Shown here in pieces: positions 28,527-37,256 of a stretch of DNA of 64,000 nucleotides (position 1 is its first letter; the number at the start of each line of letters is the position of its first letter). Origin of the DNA: Microbulbifer sp. MKSA007. GTDB taxonomy: Bacteria; Pseudomonadota; Gammaproteobacteria; Pseudomonadales; Cellvibrionaceae. Below the pieces are notes generated by a model, which was given only the letters and a program-made list of their open reading frames with translations, did no database searches and had not been told where the DNA came from. Where the stretch lies: assembly GCA_032615215.1 (NCBI GenBank), contig CP128433.1:558001-622000 (forward strand), read 5' to 3'. Position numbers and translations under genes: made by a program.

Positions 28527-29024
28527 TCAGGCAGCGCGTTTGCTCCACAGGGGGACAAGCGTATTAATCCACACTCGGCGCACCCAGTCGAGATAAATTC
28601 CGTAGGGGCGGCCAAGAGCTCCCGCGATGAGCATAAAAGTAATACTGGCGGTGGCAATTTCGTCCCAGCTGGCCCCACCGAGGCGCATATTGGCCATATA
28701 TAGCGGGAACTGGAAGCTGAGGAATACAAAGGTGTCTACCAGATAGGCATTGATAAAGCCGCCACCCCCAAAACGGTTCACAATCCAGTTGCGATACATA
28801 CTGAATGGACGGGCGATAAGGGTATTGAATACCAGGGCCATCAGGCGAACTTTCAGGTGTTCGTTCCAACTCATACCCGCCAGAATCAGCTCGATGGGGA
28901 TCGCTACAGCCCAAGAGAAGCTATTCATGGCGAAGATGTCCAGCATAAAGTCCCAGCGGCGCGCACCAGATGCCTTTTCATCTGGGGCATCTGGACTGGA
29001 TGGGGATAGTGCGGGCGCGGACAT
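28527..29024 (-). CDS. alaE: AlaE-family L-alanine exporter
   Basis: 165 residues. An extra polar N-terminus of about 20 residues precedes the AlaE core: DIFAMNSFSWAVAIPIELILAGMSW, FNTLIARPFSMYRNWIVNRFG, and GALGRPYGIYLDWVRR align with E. coli AlaE segments. Four transmembrane helices are expected; exports L-alanine by proton exchange in E. coli. Divergent from padR with a palindrome between, so PadR may repress it. Confidence 0.85.
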   Translation of the reverse strand: MSAPALSPSSPDAPDEKASGARRWDFMLDIFAMNSFSWAVAIPIELILAGMSWNEHLKVRLMALVFNTLIARPFSMYRNWIVNRFGGGGFINAYLVDTFVFLSFQFPLYMANMRLGGASWDEIATASITFMLIAGALGRPYGIYLDWVRRVWINTLVPLWSKRAA

Positions 29025-29230
29025 TGGGCAAACAACCTCGTAGACAGTGGCCGCCTAAACGACTTTGGCGACAGACCGGCGATTATATCTACAATTTGCA
29101 TAAAAGCTAGCCTTACATCTCGACTGATAGTTTCTAACGATACATTTGTCCTATTTTTTAATGTTTTTTTAATCTAATTATCTTGTTGTGAAAATCTGGC
29201 AGCTGGTCACGAATGGCTGGCACCGGTTAA

Positions 29231-29248
29231 TATGCAACTCTTTGCATA
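29231..29248. promoter_or_regulatory. Palindrome in the alaE-padR intergenic region, possible PadR operator
   Basis: TATGCAA (29231-29237) and TTGCATA (29242-29248), 4 bases apart, lie just before the padR ribosome site. PadR regulators bind short dyads near their own start, so autoregulation is plausible. Confidence 0.45.
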
Positions 29249-29266
29249 AGATGAGTTGGAGTTTTC

Positions 29267-29812
29267 ATGTCCCTGCGCTTTGCCGTTCTCACCTTGCTGG
29301 ATATTGAGCCCGGCAGTGGTTATGACCTTAAGCGGCGCTTTGAGCGCAGCGTCTCCCACTTCTGGAGTGCCAGCCATCAACAAATGTATCGCGAGCTGCA
29401 CAAGTTACATGAGGAGGGCCTGCTGGACTGTGAGGAGCAAGCCCAAGAAGGCAAGCCGGACAAGAAGGTCTATAGCCTCACGGATCTAGGTCGCGCCGAG
29501 CTGCGTGACTGGGTCACTCAGCCCAGTGCGCCGCAGAAGATTCGCGAGCCTTTCCTGGTGCGTATGTTCGCCGGTCACAACCTGAGCAAGGATGAAATGC
29601 GAGATGCTCTGGAGGCCCAACTGCGCCAACATCGCAGCTCTCTGGAAAGTTACCAGGAGCAAAATGAGCGGGTATTAAAGAGTGATACAGCGCTCCAGGA
29701 GCGCTACTGGTTGGCACATCAAACCCTGCTTTTGGGGATTGAGGCGGAAAAGACCTGGATTAGTTGGGCGGAAGGTCTGCTGAGTGAGCTTGAAGAGTCC
29801 GTAAAAAAATAA
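29267..29812 (+). CDS. PadR-family transcriptional regulator
   Basis: 181 residues. PadR winged helix at the N-terminus (MSLRFAVLTLLDIEPGSGYDLKRRFE … FWSASHQQMYRELHKLHEEGLL, residues 1-55) with the usual wing PDKKVYSLTDLG. A C-terminal helical PadR_C domain (about 90-175) mediates dimerisation. Divergent from alaE and immediately before a DUF1203 gene. Confidence 0.88.
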   Translation: MSLRFAVLTLLDIEPGSGYDLKRRFERSVSHFWSASHQQMYRELHKLHEEGLLDCEEQAQEGKPDKKVYSLTDLGRAELRDWVTQPSAPQKIREPFLVRMFAGHNLSKDEMRDALEAQLRQHRSSLESYQEQNERVLKSDTALQERYWLAHQTLLLGIEAEKTWISWAEGLLSELEESVKK

Positions 29813-29908
29813 CCGCTACTCGCTTGGAATGACGTGCCCGAATCTGGCCAGCGATGCCGTTTGGTGTTCAGTAACCTCGCTCTTTTAGCAAGTGGGGTGA
29901 CCTTAGCC

Positions 29909-30397
29909 ATGACTTTTACCGTAACACCTATCCGCGAAGATTTTTTAGAAAAGGTTCGTCAAGCAGGTCTAGATGATCTAGGGCAGCCGGTACGGCAGCT
30001 GAGCGCCAAGGGCGGTGAGCCATGTCGTGATGTGCGACGGCGCGCACGGCCGGGGGAGAAAATCCTCCTGGCGAGCTACTGCCCTTTCTCTTTTGCCGGT
30101 CCTTATCGGGAATACGGGCCTGTATTTGTACTGGCGCAGCCGGGGCCGGAACAAGACTTCAGAGCACAGAACAGCTTCCCCCCGCTAAATAATAATGCGG
30201 AAGATTATTTCAAGAGTGGTGTGCCACTAGTGCTTCGCGCCTATAGCGCTGAAGAGCATATCGTGTCTGCGAAATTGGTGGGTCCCGAACAAATAAAAAC
30301 AGAAGTGAGTGAATATTTTATGCAGGGTGAGATTGATTTCGCTCTGCTGCGCTTCGCTGCTTATGGTTGCTACGCGCTGCGGCTGGATCGCGCATAG
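29909..30397 (+). CDS. DUF1203 family protein
   Basis: 162 residues. GEKILLASYCPFSFAGPYREYGPVFV is the family signature, and the C-terminus (IDFALLRFAAYGCYALRLDRA) also fits. Cytoplasmic, no known activity. Start ATG 29909 follows GGGGTGA; a start at 29834 would add unrelated residues. Probably co-transcribed with padR. Confidence 0.82.
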   Translation: MTFTVTPIREDFLEKVRQAGLDDLGQPVRQLSAKGGEPCRDVRRRARPGEKILLASYCPFSFAGPYREYGPVFVLAQPGPEQDFRAQNSFPPLNNNAEDYFKSGVPLVLRAYSAEEHIVSAKLVGPEQIKTEVSEYFMQGEIDFALLRFAAYGCYALRLDRA

Positions 30398-30486
30398 TTT
30401 TAATAGATATTTGTGAAGGCCAGGTCGCCGGTTAATAAAATCCTGATGTCAGTGGTAGTGAGAACCACGGGTCTTTTTGGTGGTTG

Positions 30487-30521
30487 TTTCGGAGTTCAGT
30501 ATTTATTCCCGAACTCCGAAA
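30487..30521. terminator. Strong stem-loop between convergent DUF1203 and FabH-like genes
   Basis: TTTCGGAGTTC (30487-30497) pairs perfectly with GAACTCCGAAA (30511-30521), a 13-base loop. It lies between convergent stops and may terminate both. Confidence 0.7.
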
Positions 30522-30532
30522 ATATTTCAAAA

Positions 30533-31678
30533 TTAAATGGAGATTTTTTCCAATACCAAGCTGCCAATAGAATAGCCTGCGCCAAAGGAACAGATAATTC
30601 CCCGGTCGCCGACCTGCAAGTCATCGCTGTGCAAATTAAACGCAATAACTGAACCGGCACTTGCCGTGTTGGCGTAGCGGTCCAGAACGATGGGCGCGCG
30701 TTCAACGCTTGCATTGTCACCCATTAGCTTCTTGGCGATCAGGTTGTTCATATTGATATTGGCCTGATGGAGCCAGTAGCGGCGCACGCTGTGAGGATCG
30801 GTGTCCGTCTCTTGCAGATGGGCTTCAATATGAGATGCCGCCATGGGGCAAACTTCTTTAAATACCTTTCGGCCATTCTGGCGGAACAACTTACCGGGAC
30901 CAAAAGGGTCCACATCGGCGGCGCGAGCGGTGTAGCCAAAGTTCGAACGGATATTGTTGGAGAAAACGGTTTTCGCTTTGGTGCCGAGAATTTCCCAGGC
31001 GCTTTCGACAGTACAGGTTTCTCTGCGCTCGATAATGCTGGCTACGGCTACATCGCCAAAGATAAAGTGGCTGTCTCGGTCGGTGTAATCCACTTGTGGT
31101 GAGGCCAGCTCGGCATTGATGACCAGTACAGTTTTGGCTGAGCCTGAGCAGATCGCATCCACCGCACGCTGAAGTGAGAAGGTAGCTGAGGAGCAGGCTA
31201 CTTCCATATCAAAGGCAAAACCATCGATACCCAGTGCACCTTGGATTTCAATAGCAATAGCGGGGTAGGCGCGCTGCATATAGGAGGCACCGACAATGAC
31301 CAAATCAATGTCAGACGCCTGCTTATCGGCTTTCTCCAGGGCTAGTCTGGCGGCCTTTAAGCCCATTTCGGCTTGAACACTTAGCTCGTCATCTGCACGC
31401 TCGGGAATAAGGGGGCGCATGCGCTTCGGATCAAGGATGCCATCGCGAGTCACCACATAGCGGCTCTTGATGCCCGAGGCCTTCTCGATAAATTCTGCAG
31501 AAGAGAAAGGTTTTGCCGCGCGCTCACCGGCCTCAATCTCTTGAGCATGCTCAAGATTGTACTGCTCGGCATGGGTGTTATAGGCATCTACCAACTCTTC
31601 ATTGCTAATAGATTCCGGTGGGGTCCACAGGCCTGTGCCGCTGATGACAATGCCCCGTGGCAACTTGTATTCACTCAT
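30533..31678 (-). CDS. FabH-like 3-oxoacyl-ACP synthase III (KAS III family)
   Basis: 381 residues, thiolase fold. Catalytic triad by position: C162 (VACSSATF), H304 (WLHQANINMN), N337 (RYANTASAGS). At 381 residues it is longer than E. coli FabH (317), with an insert near residues 35-65, as in the FabH-like proteins of Pseudomonas that use longer acyl-CoA. Start ATG 31678 was preferred over an upstream in-frame start at 31780. No acyl-carrier or fab genes are adjacent, so the physiological substrate is open. Confidence 0.85.
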   Translation of the reverse strand: MSEYKLPRGIVISGTGLWTPPESISNEELVDAYNTHAEQYNLEHAQEIEAGERAAKPFSSAEFIEKASGIKSRYVVTRDGILDPKRMRPLIPERADDELSVQAEMGLKAARLALEKADKQASDIDLVIVGASYMQRAYPAIAIEIQGALGIDGFAFDMEVACSSATFSLQRAVDAICSGSAKTVLVINAELASPQVDYTDRDSHFIFGDVAVASIIERRETCTVESAWEILGTKAKTVFSNNIRSNFGYTARAADVDPFGPGKLFRQNGRKVFKEVCPMAASHIEAHLQETDTDPHSVRRYWLHQANINMNNLIAKKLMGDNASVERAPIVLDRYANTASAGSVIAFNLHSDDLQVGDRGIICSFGAGYSIGSLVLEKISI

Positions 31679-31837
31679 CGCTGAATTCCTGGCCCGCGAC
31701 AACAGAAATGCGGGCAATTTAGTCGCTGTTAGAACCTTAGCAGTGCTGGCAGATGAGGGACTGAGGCGCCAGAACGGCAAGGTAAGCTATTGTGACGGTG
31801 GGGTGACTATGGGTCTATTTGTAGTCGCGCCGAACAG

Positions 31838-32530
31838 TCATGGCGTTCTGGCCAAAACGAAGGCGCTGACCTGTTTTGCCCCGGCTGTGAGTAGCTGGCG
31901 AGTGATGATTTCAAGGGTCGCTCCCGTGGTTACAACATCGTCTACCAGGCCGATATGGGCACCCGATATTTCTCCGCGCACGGCAAAGCTGTCAGACAGG
32001 TTTTTCAGCCGTTGGTTGCGGCTGAGTTGAGACTGGGTTTTGGTGGATGTTGTTTTGCGCAGTAGTTGCAGATCTACTGGCAGGCACCAGTATTGCCCCA
32101 GCCCACTGGCAATAAGTTGAGCCTGGTTGTAACCGCGTTGCCAATAGCGACGCCAGTGCAGAGGAACCGGGGTAAGTATGTCAGGCATATCCTCTGGAGG
32201 CCCCAATTGGCGGGCAGCTAGCTGTATAAGGCTGTGTCCGGCGGCCAGGTCCCGGTGGTATTTGAAATGTTGGATTAAGTGGTTGATCGGGTAAGCGTAT
32301 TGCCAGGCAGCGCTGATCTTCTTTAAGGCGGGTGGCCTCTGTAAACAGGCCGCGCAAATATTATCTTTTGCCGCCGCCAAGGGTAGGGCGCAGTAGCGGC
32401 AGCTACGGCCTAGCGCCGGTAGTTCCTGAGTGCAGGCAGAACAGATTCCAACCTCTCCCGATGCTCCGCCGCACAGCAGGCAGCGGGCCAGACTTTGGGC
32501 AAGTTTTCTACTGAAAAGCTTGTAAACCAT
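31838..32530 (-). CDS. comF: ComF-family phosphoribosyltransferase-like protein
   Basis: 230 residues. An N-terminal zinc-ribbon-like Cys cluster (CLLCGG…CSAC…CRYC…CAAC) is followed by the PRTase-like part with VPLHWRRYWQRGYNQAQLIA and the PRPP-loop-like IGLVDDVVTTGATL. Needed for DNA uptake in competent bacteria, though its biochemical role is unclear. Divergent from bioB, the usual gammaproteobacterial neighbourhood. Confidence 0.9.
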   Translation of the reverse strand: MVYKLFSRKLAQSLARCLLCGGASGEVGICSACTQELPALGRSCRYCALPLAAAKDNICAACLQRPPALKKISAAWQYAYPINHLIQHFKYHRDLAAGHSLIQLAARQLGPPEDMPDILTPVPLHWRRYWQRGYNQAQLIASGLGQYWCLPVDLQLLRKTTSTKTQSQLSRNQRLKNLSDSFAVRGEISGAHIGLVDDVVTTGATLEIITRQLLTAGAKQVSAFVLARTP

Positions 32531-32692
32531 ATCGTCTCTTCCGAGTTGACAGCGGTTTGGCCGTGGCTAAACTGGCCAGTCTGGTGGATTGAACGGCAGG
32601 CGCTGAATTAGAGCTCGCTGATCGATGCCGCTAGAGCCTGCTAACAGGCTGTGAGTATCCGATTTTAATAAGCAACAGAGAGAGTACGCCCT

Positions 32693-33760
32693 GTGACTGC
32701 CGCCCAGCAAATGCCCGCCGCAGAGATCCGCCACGACTGGACCCGCCAGCAGGTACTGGACCTCTTCGCCATGCCGTTTAGCGACTTGATTTTTACCGCG
32801 CAGCAAGTGCACAGAGCTTATTTTGATGCCAATCGGGTACAGGTCAGTACCCTTTGCTCTATCAAGACCGGTGCTTGCCCTGAGGACTGTGCCTACTGTC
32901 CCCAAAGTGCCCGCTATGACACCGGGCTGGAGCGGGAAAAACTGATGAAGGTTGAAAAGGTGTTGCAGGAGGCAAGGGCAGCTAAGGCCGGCGGTGCTAC
33001 CCGCTTCTGCATGGGGGCCGCCTGGCGCTCCCCCAAGAAAAAAGATATGCCTTACGTGACCCAGATGGTACGAGAAGTAAAGGCGTTGGGTATGGAAACC
33101 TGTATGACCCTGGGCATGCTAAATGATGATCAGGCCCAGGAGTTGGCGGATGCAGGCCTCGATTACTACAACCACAATTTGGATACTTCGCCGGAATATT
33201 ACGGTGAGATTATTACCACTCGCACTTACCAGGATCGCCTGGAAACCTTGGGGCGAGTGCGCTCAGCGGGAATGAAGGTCTGTGCTGGTGGCATTGTGGG
33301 AATGGGTGAAGGCGATAAAGATCGCGCCGGGTTATTGATGCAATTGGCGAACCTGCCGGAGCACCCCGAATCAGTGCCCATCAATATGCTGGTAAAAGTC
33401 GCAGGTACCCCGCTGGAAGAACAAAAGGACCTGGATCCCTTCGAGTTTATTCGCTGCATTGCTGTGGCTCGTATCATGATGCCGAAATCCCATGTGCGCC
33501 TATCCGCCGGTCGCGAGCAGATGAGCGATGAGATGCAGGCAATGGCCTTCCTCGCCGGCGCCAACTCTATTTTCTACGGTGAAAAACTGCTGACGACTGC
33601 GAATCCGGAAGCTAACGAAGATATGCAGTTGTTCAGTCGCCTGGGTATTAAGCCAGAAGAGTATCAGCAGTACGCCGATGAGGCTGAGGTGGAAGCGGAA
33701 TTGAACGCTCAGATCACCGAACAGCAAAATGATGCCTTCTTCTACGACGCGGCCAAATGA
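32693..33760 (+). CDS. bioB: Biotin synthase
   Basis: Radical-SAM enzyme that inserts sulfur into dethiobiotin. 355 residues. Motif CSIKTGACPEDCAYCPQS binds the SAM [4Fe-4S] cluster; YNHNLDTSPEYY and the RLSAGREQM region belong to the auxiliary [2Fe-2S] site. GTG start at 32693. The last 4 bases overlap bioF (ATGA). No BirA-type box was visible upstream. Confidence 0.96.
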   Translation: MTAAQQMPAAEIRHDWTRQQVLDLFAMPFSDLIFTAQQVHRAYFDANRVQVSTLCSIKTGACPEDCAYCPQSARYDTGLEREKLMKVEKVLQEARAAKAGGATRFCMGAAWRSPKKKDMPYVTQMVREVKALGMETCMTLGMLNDDQAQELADAGLDYYNHNLDTSPEYYGEIITTRTYQDRLETLGRVRSAGMKVCAGGIVGMGEGDKDRAGLLMQLANLPEHPESVPINMLVKVAGTPLEEQKDLDPFEFIRCIAVARIMMPKSHVRLSAGREQMSDEMQAMAFLAGANSIFYGEKLLTTANPEANEDMQLFSRLGIKPEEYQQYADEAEVEAELNAQITEQQNDAFFYDAAK

Positions 33761-34950
33761 CCCTGAATGAAGTCCTGCAACAGCGCCTCGCCGAGCGCCG
33801 CCAGCAGAATCTGTACCGGGAGCTAAAAACCCTCGATCGTGCACCCGGGCCGCGAGCCCGGGTCGATGGGCGGGAGCTACTGGTATTTAGCAGTAACGAC
33901 TACTTGGGGCTTGCCAGCCGCGAGGAAGTCATCGCAGCACAGAAGGCGGGAGCGGAGTGTGGTGCAGGCGCCACAGCCTCTCACCTGGTTAATGGTCACC
34001 TGGATATTCATCACCGCTTGCAGCAGTGCATCGCCGAGGTAACCGGGCGAGAAGCGGCGCTGATATTCTCGAGTGGCTACATGGCGAATATCGGCACTAT
34101 TTGTGCCCTGCTGGGGCGAGCCGACAATATTGTTTCGGACAGGCTTAATCACGCCTCACTGATTGACGGTGCCCGTTTGAGTGGCGCCAACAGTCTGCGC
34201 TTTGCCCATAACGATCTCGCTGGCCTTGAACGCCAATTGCAGCGCGCTACTAGCCGGGGTGGCGCTACTTTAGTAGCGGTGGATGGCGTTTACAGCATGG
34301 ATGGTGATTTGGCCCCTCTGGCTGAGATTGCCACTCTGTGTAAGCAATACAACGCCTGGTTAATGGTTGATGAGGCCCACGGCTTTGGCGTAATGGGTAG
34401 CGAAGCATACCCACTGGCGGGCAGCTGTGCCCTGGCGGGGCTGTCCCAGGAACAAGCCCCGGTTGTGATGGGTACCCTGGGGAAAGCGGTTGGCAATGCC
34501 GGTGCCTTTATTGCGGGCTCCCGGTCACTGATAGATTTCCTCACCCAGTTTGCGCGGCCCTATATCTATACCACCGGAATGACGCCAGCAGTGGCTGCCG
34601 GCGCCTTGGCTGCTATCGCATTGATTCGCGATGAGCCTCAGTTACAAGGGCGCTTGCGGGTAAATATCGCTTATTTCCGCCGGGGGGCACTACAGCTCGG
34701 TCTACCTCTTCAGGCGTCAGCCAGTGCGATACAGCCGCTGGTGTTGGGCTGTGAAAACACTGTGATGGCGGTTGCCAGAGAATTGCAGGAGCGCGGGTTC
34801 CTGGTGGGTGCCATTCGCCCGCCTACAGTGCCGCCGGGCACTGCGCGCTTGCGCATTACCCTGAGCGCGGCTCACCGGGCCGAGGATATTGATGAGCTAC
34901 TAGGCGCGCTGCAGCAGATTTTGCAGGACGCAGGGGTACTGGATAAGTGA
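33757..34950 (+). CDS. bioF: 8-amino-7-oxononanoate synthase
   Basis: PLP enzyme joining pimeloyl thioester and alanine. 397 residues. FSSNDYLGLA, FSSGYMANIG, VDEAHGFGVMG (PLP Asp/His) and TLGKAVGNAG with the Schiff-base lysine. Overlaps bioB and bioH by 4 bases each, so translationally coupled. Confidence 0.95.
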   Translation: MTLNEVLQQRLAERRQQNLYRELKTLDRAPGPRARVDGRELLVFSSNDYLGLASREEVIAAQKAGAECGAGATASHLVNGHLDIHHRLQQCIAEVTGREAALIFSSGYMANIGTICALLGRADNIVSDRLNHASLIDGARLSGANSLRFAHNDLAGLERQLQRATSRGGATLVAVDGVYSMDGDLAPLAEIATLCKQYNAWLMVDEAHGFGVMGSEAYPLAGSCALAGLSQEQAPVVMGTLGKAVGNAGAFIAGSRSLIDFLTQFARPYIYTTGMTPAVAAGALAAIALIRDEPQLQGRLRVNIAYFRRGALQLGLPLQASASAIQPLVLGCENTVMAVARELQERGFLVGAIRPPTVPPGTARLRITLSAAHRAEDIDELLGALQQILQDAGVLDK

Positions 34951-35696
34951 CACGGGTTGAACACTTGGTTTTCCTGCATGGGTGGGGCGGGAGTGCAGAC
35001 CTTTGGCGGCCGCTTATAGAATCCCTGGCGCGTCGTCCAGAAGTGCAACTCCACTGTATTGAGTTACCTGGATTTACTACACAAGGTGCTGAGGACTGGC
35101 CCCCACTAGAAGCTTTGCTGCAGAAGCTTTACCAGCAACTTCCCCCTCGCTGTATCCTGGTTGGCCACTCCCTCGGCGGTATGCTTGCTGTTCGCCTGGC
35201 TTCTATAGCGAAGCAGGACAAAGTTCTGGGGTTAATGACCATAGCTGCCAATGCCTGCTTTGTGGAGCGAGATGGCTGGCCGGGCATGGCCGAGAGCACT
35301 TTCAAGGCATTTTTCGATGCTTTTACATCATCTCCGGAGAGTACCTGGGAGCGATTTTGCTCACTACAGGCAAGGGGTGATAGCGCCATGCGCTCTTTGC
35401 TTAAAGACCTTAAGGCACAAAAACCTCAAATAAATAGTGATGCCTGGCGGGGAGCATTGTGCTGTCTGGCAGAGTTGGATAACCGCCAATACCTGGAACG
35501 TCTGTCCGTGCCCGCACGGCACCTGTTTGGTGACAGGGATGCCCTGGTTCCCATTGAGGCTGCTCGGTCCATTGAGGCGTGTGGGGGCACTATTAAAGTC
35601 ATACCCGAGACGGGCCATTTACCCCATTGCACCAAGGCTGATATCGTCGCTGAATATCTATTCGAGTTTCTGGGGCCTATTGGCCCCCCCGGCTGA
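34947..35696 (+). CDS. bioH: Pimeloyl-ACP methyl ester esterase BioH (possibly the first half of BioHC)
   Basis: Frees pimeloyl-ACP from its methyl ester. 249 residues, alpha/beta hydrolase. Oxyanion FLHGWGG, nucleophile in VGHSLGG, Asp in FGDRDALVP, His in TGHLPHC. Ends in a C7 run (35684-35690); removing one C would fuse it directly to bioC (…GPIGPPAEPFDK…), as in the BioHC bifunctional proteins I recall from Saccharophagus and Teredinibacter. Confidence 0.88.
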   Translation: MTRVEHLVFLHGWGGSADLWRPLIESLARRPEVQLHCIELPGFTTQGAEDWPPLEALLQKLYQQLPPRCILVGHSLGGMLAVRLASIAKQDKVLGLMTIAANACFVERDGWPGMAESTFKAFFDAFTSSPESTWERFCSLQARGDSAMRSLLKDLKAQKPQINSDAWRGALCCLAELDNRQYLERLSVPARHLFGDRDALVPIEAARSIEACGGTIKVIPETGHLPHCTKADIVAEYLFEFLGPIGPPG

Positions 35697-36489
35697 GCCG
35701 TTTGATAAGGCTGCGGTAGCTCGCTCTTTTACCCGGGCAGCACAGGGCTACGATGATTGCGCCCATCTGCAGCGGGCAGTCTGCCGGCAACTGTTGGCCC
35801 AAGCCGATGACAGCTGGGCACCCCGCACAATCCTCGATTTGGGCAGTGGCACCGGATTCGGTACTGAACTGTTGCGGCGGCATTTTCCTGAGGCGCAAAT
35901 TATTGCCCTGGATCTGGCGGAGGGGATGCTGAAATTTGCCCGGACGCAAAGACCCGAAGCTGATGGTTACGTTGCGGCCGATGCCGAGCAGTTACCCCTG
36001 GCGGCGGGTAGTATTGATTTGGTGTTTTCAAGTATGGCGCTGCAATGGTGCTACCGCCTGCCGCAATTGTTTGCTGAGTTGCAGCGAATACTGGCCCCTG
36101 AAGGGCGGTGCCTGGTTGCCACCCTTGGCCCTAAAACCCTGGTGGAATTGAAACAGAGTTGGGCTCAAGTGGATGGGGGTGTACATGTCAATCAGTTCCT
36201 GCCCGCCGAGCAATGGCGTGAAGCGGCACTGCACAGTGACCTCAGCGGATTGGTTACGGATGAATTGCGCCTACTGCACTTTGATAGCCTGCGCCAGTTG
36301 ATGCGGGAGCTTAAGGGAGTGGGTGCACACAATATTAACCGGGCGGCGGATAAAGGTATGACAGGTCGCCGCAAACTGCAGCACTTGTCCGTGGCCTATG
36401 AGAATAAGCGGGAAGAGCGTGGATTGCCGGTAACTTACGAGGTGATCTATATGAATCTCACCGCTTGCAGGGCAAAAAAATCCGGCTGA
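35680..36489 (+). CDS. bioC: Malonyl-ACP O-methyltransferase BioC (possibly the second half of BioHC)
   Basis: Methylates the malonyl carboxyl to start pimelate synthesis. 269 residues from a TTG at 35680. SAM-binding motif ILDLGSGTGFGTELL near residues 48-62, and DLVFSSMALQWC, typical of BioC. Overlaps bioH by 17 bases, and the only nearby start is TTG with no ribosome site, which supports a fused BioHC reading if the C7 run were C6. Confidence 0.85.
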   Translation: MAPPAEPFDKAAVARSFTRAAQGYDDCAHLQRAVCRQLLAQADDSWAPRTILDLGSGTGFGTELLRRHFPEAQIIALDLAEGMLKFARTQRPEADGYVAADAEQLPLAAGSIDLVFSSMALQWCYRLPQLFAELQRILAPEGRCLVATLGPKTLVELKQSWAQVDGGVHVNQFLPAEQWREAALHSDLSGLVTDELRLLHFDSLRQLMRELKGVGAHNINRAADKGMTGRRKLQHLSVAYENKREERGLPVTYEVIYMNLTACRAKKSG

Positions 36490-36535
36490 CCTGCGCCTAT
36501 CGCAACGCAGGGAGCCGGGTGCAAGATTGAAGAGA

Positions 36536-37024
36536 TCAGGGGTAGATGTCGATAGGGATTGGCGTCTTCACCAGAGCCCAGATTTCGTCCATTTCGCGAT
36601 TGGAGGCCACGGCGATACAGCCATCGGTCCAGTTGGTGCGGCGCAGGTGTTTTTCCATATAGGACCATTGGGGCTTGATACCGTGGATCATAATGTCACC
36701 GCCGGGACTGACCCCCATTTTGGCTGCCCGTGCACGGTCCTGCTTGTTGGGATAGGACACGTGGATTGAACGGTAAAAACGGCTGTTGGGATTCTTCCAG
36801 TCCAGTGTGTAGCGGCCTTCAGGGGTGCGCTCGTCCCCCTGGCGAACCTTGTGTCCCCTGGGGTTATCGCCAAAAGACACGGTATAGCTTTTCACGACAC
36901 GGCCGTCCCGTATCAGCTGCATGAGTTTCTTGGACTTATAAACTACGACGTGGTCAACGGGATCAACTTTCGCTGAAGCAAAGATTGGCACCAGCAGGAG
37001 CAGGGCAAAGGTCAGGTATCGCAT
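36536..37024 (-). CDS. L,D-transpeptidase (YkuD) family protein
   Basis: 162 residues with signal peptide MRYLTFALLLLVPIFASA. The YkuD core includes IMIHGIKPQ (catalytic His region) and TDGCIAVASNREMDEIW with the catalytic Cys. TDGCIAV replaces SHGC of classical enzymes, as in the YafK-like branch. Likely periplasmic and acting on peptidoglycan. Start ATG 37024; lies on the opposite strand between bioC and bioD. Confidence 0.82.
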   Translation of the reverse strand: MRYLTFALLLLVPIFASAKVDPVDHVVVYKSKKLMQLIRDGRVVKSYTVSFGDNPRGHKVRQGDERTPEGRYTLDWKNPNSRFYRSIHVSYPNKQDRARAAKMGVSPGGDIMIHGIKPQWSYMEKHLRRTNWTDGCIAVASNREMDEIWALVKTPIPIDIYP

Positions 37025-37200
37025 GGTCTTTAAGCAGTTCGGGTAGTTGTCGGTTATTTCGCAATGACACCGCATCCCTGCTGTCTGTCCCCTTTAAAAG
37101 GGGGTTATTGTGTGAGCGCAACCCCGTGCCTTCTTATCGATGTACGGCCTGATTTGTTCAAAATTTGCGCTACCGGGTTAATTTATCACCATCTGAGTGG

Positions 37201-37235
37201 CGTGAAAAGTCACGTTATGAAAAAAGTTAACTTTT
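37201..37235. promoter_or_regulatory. Two palindromes upstream of bioD
   Basis: CGTGAAAAGTCACG (37201-37214) and AAAAGTTAACTTTT (37222-37235, perfect) stand side by side just before the bioD ribosome site. They could form an operator, but match no biotin repressor box I know. Confidence 0.4.
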
Positions 37236-37256
37236 ATTGGAGGAGGGGGTTAGGCC

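Noticed and set aside
30930..30960. tRNA T-loop-like GTTCGAAC
   Set aside because: Lies inside the FabH-like gene and lacks a cloverleaf.
32531..37256. BirA boxes upstream of bioB and bioD
   Set aside because: No TTGTAAACC-like dyad is visible; the palindromes near bioD do not match.
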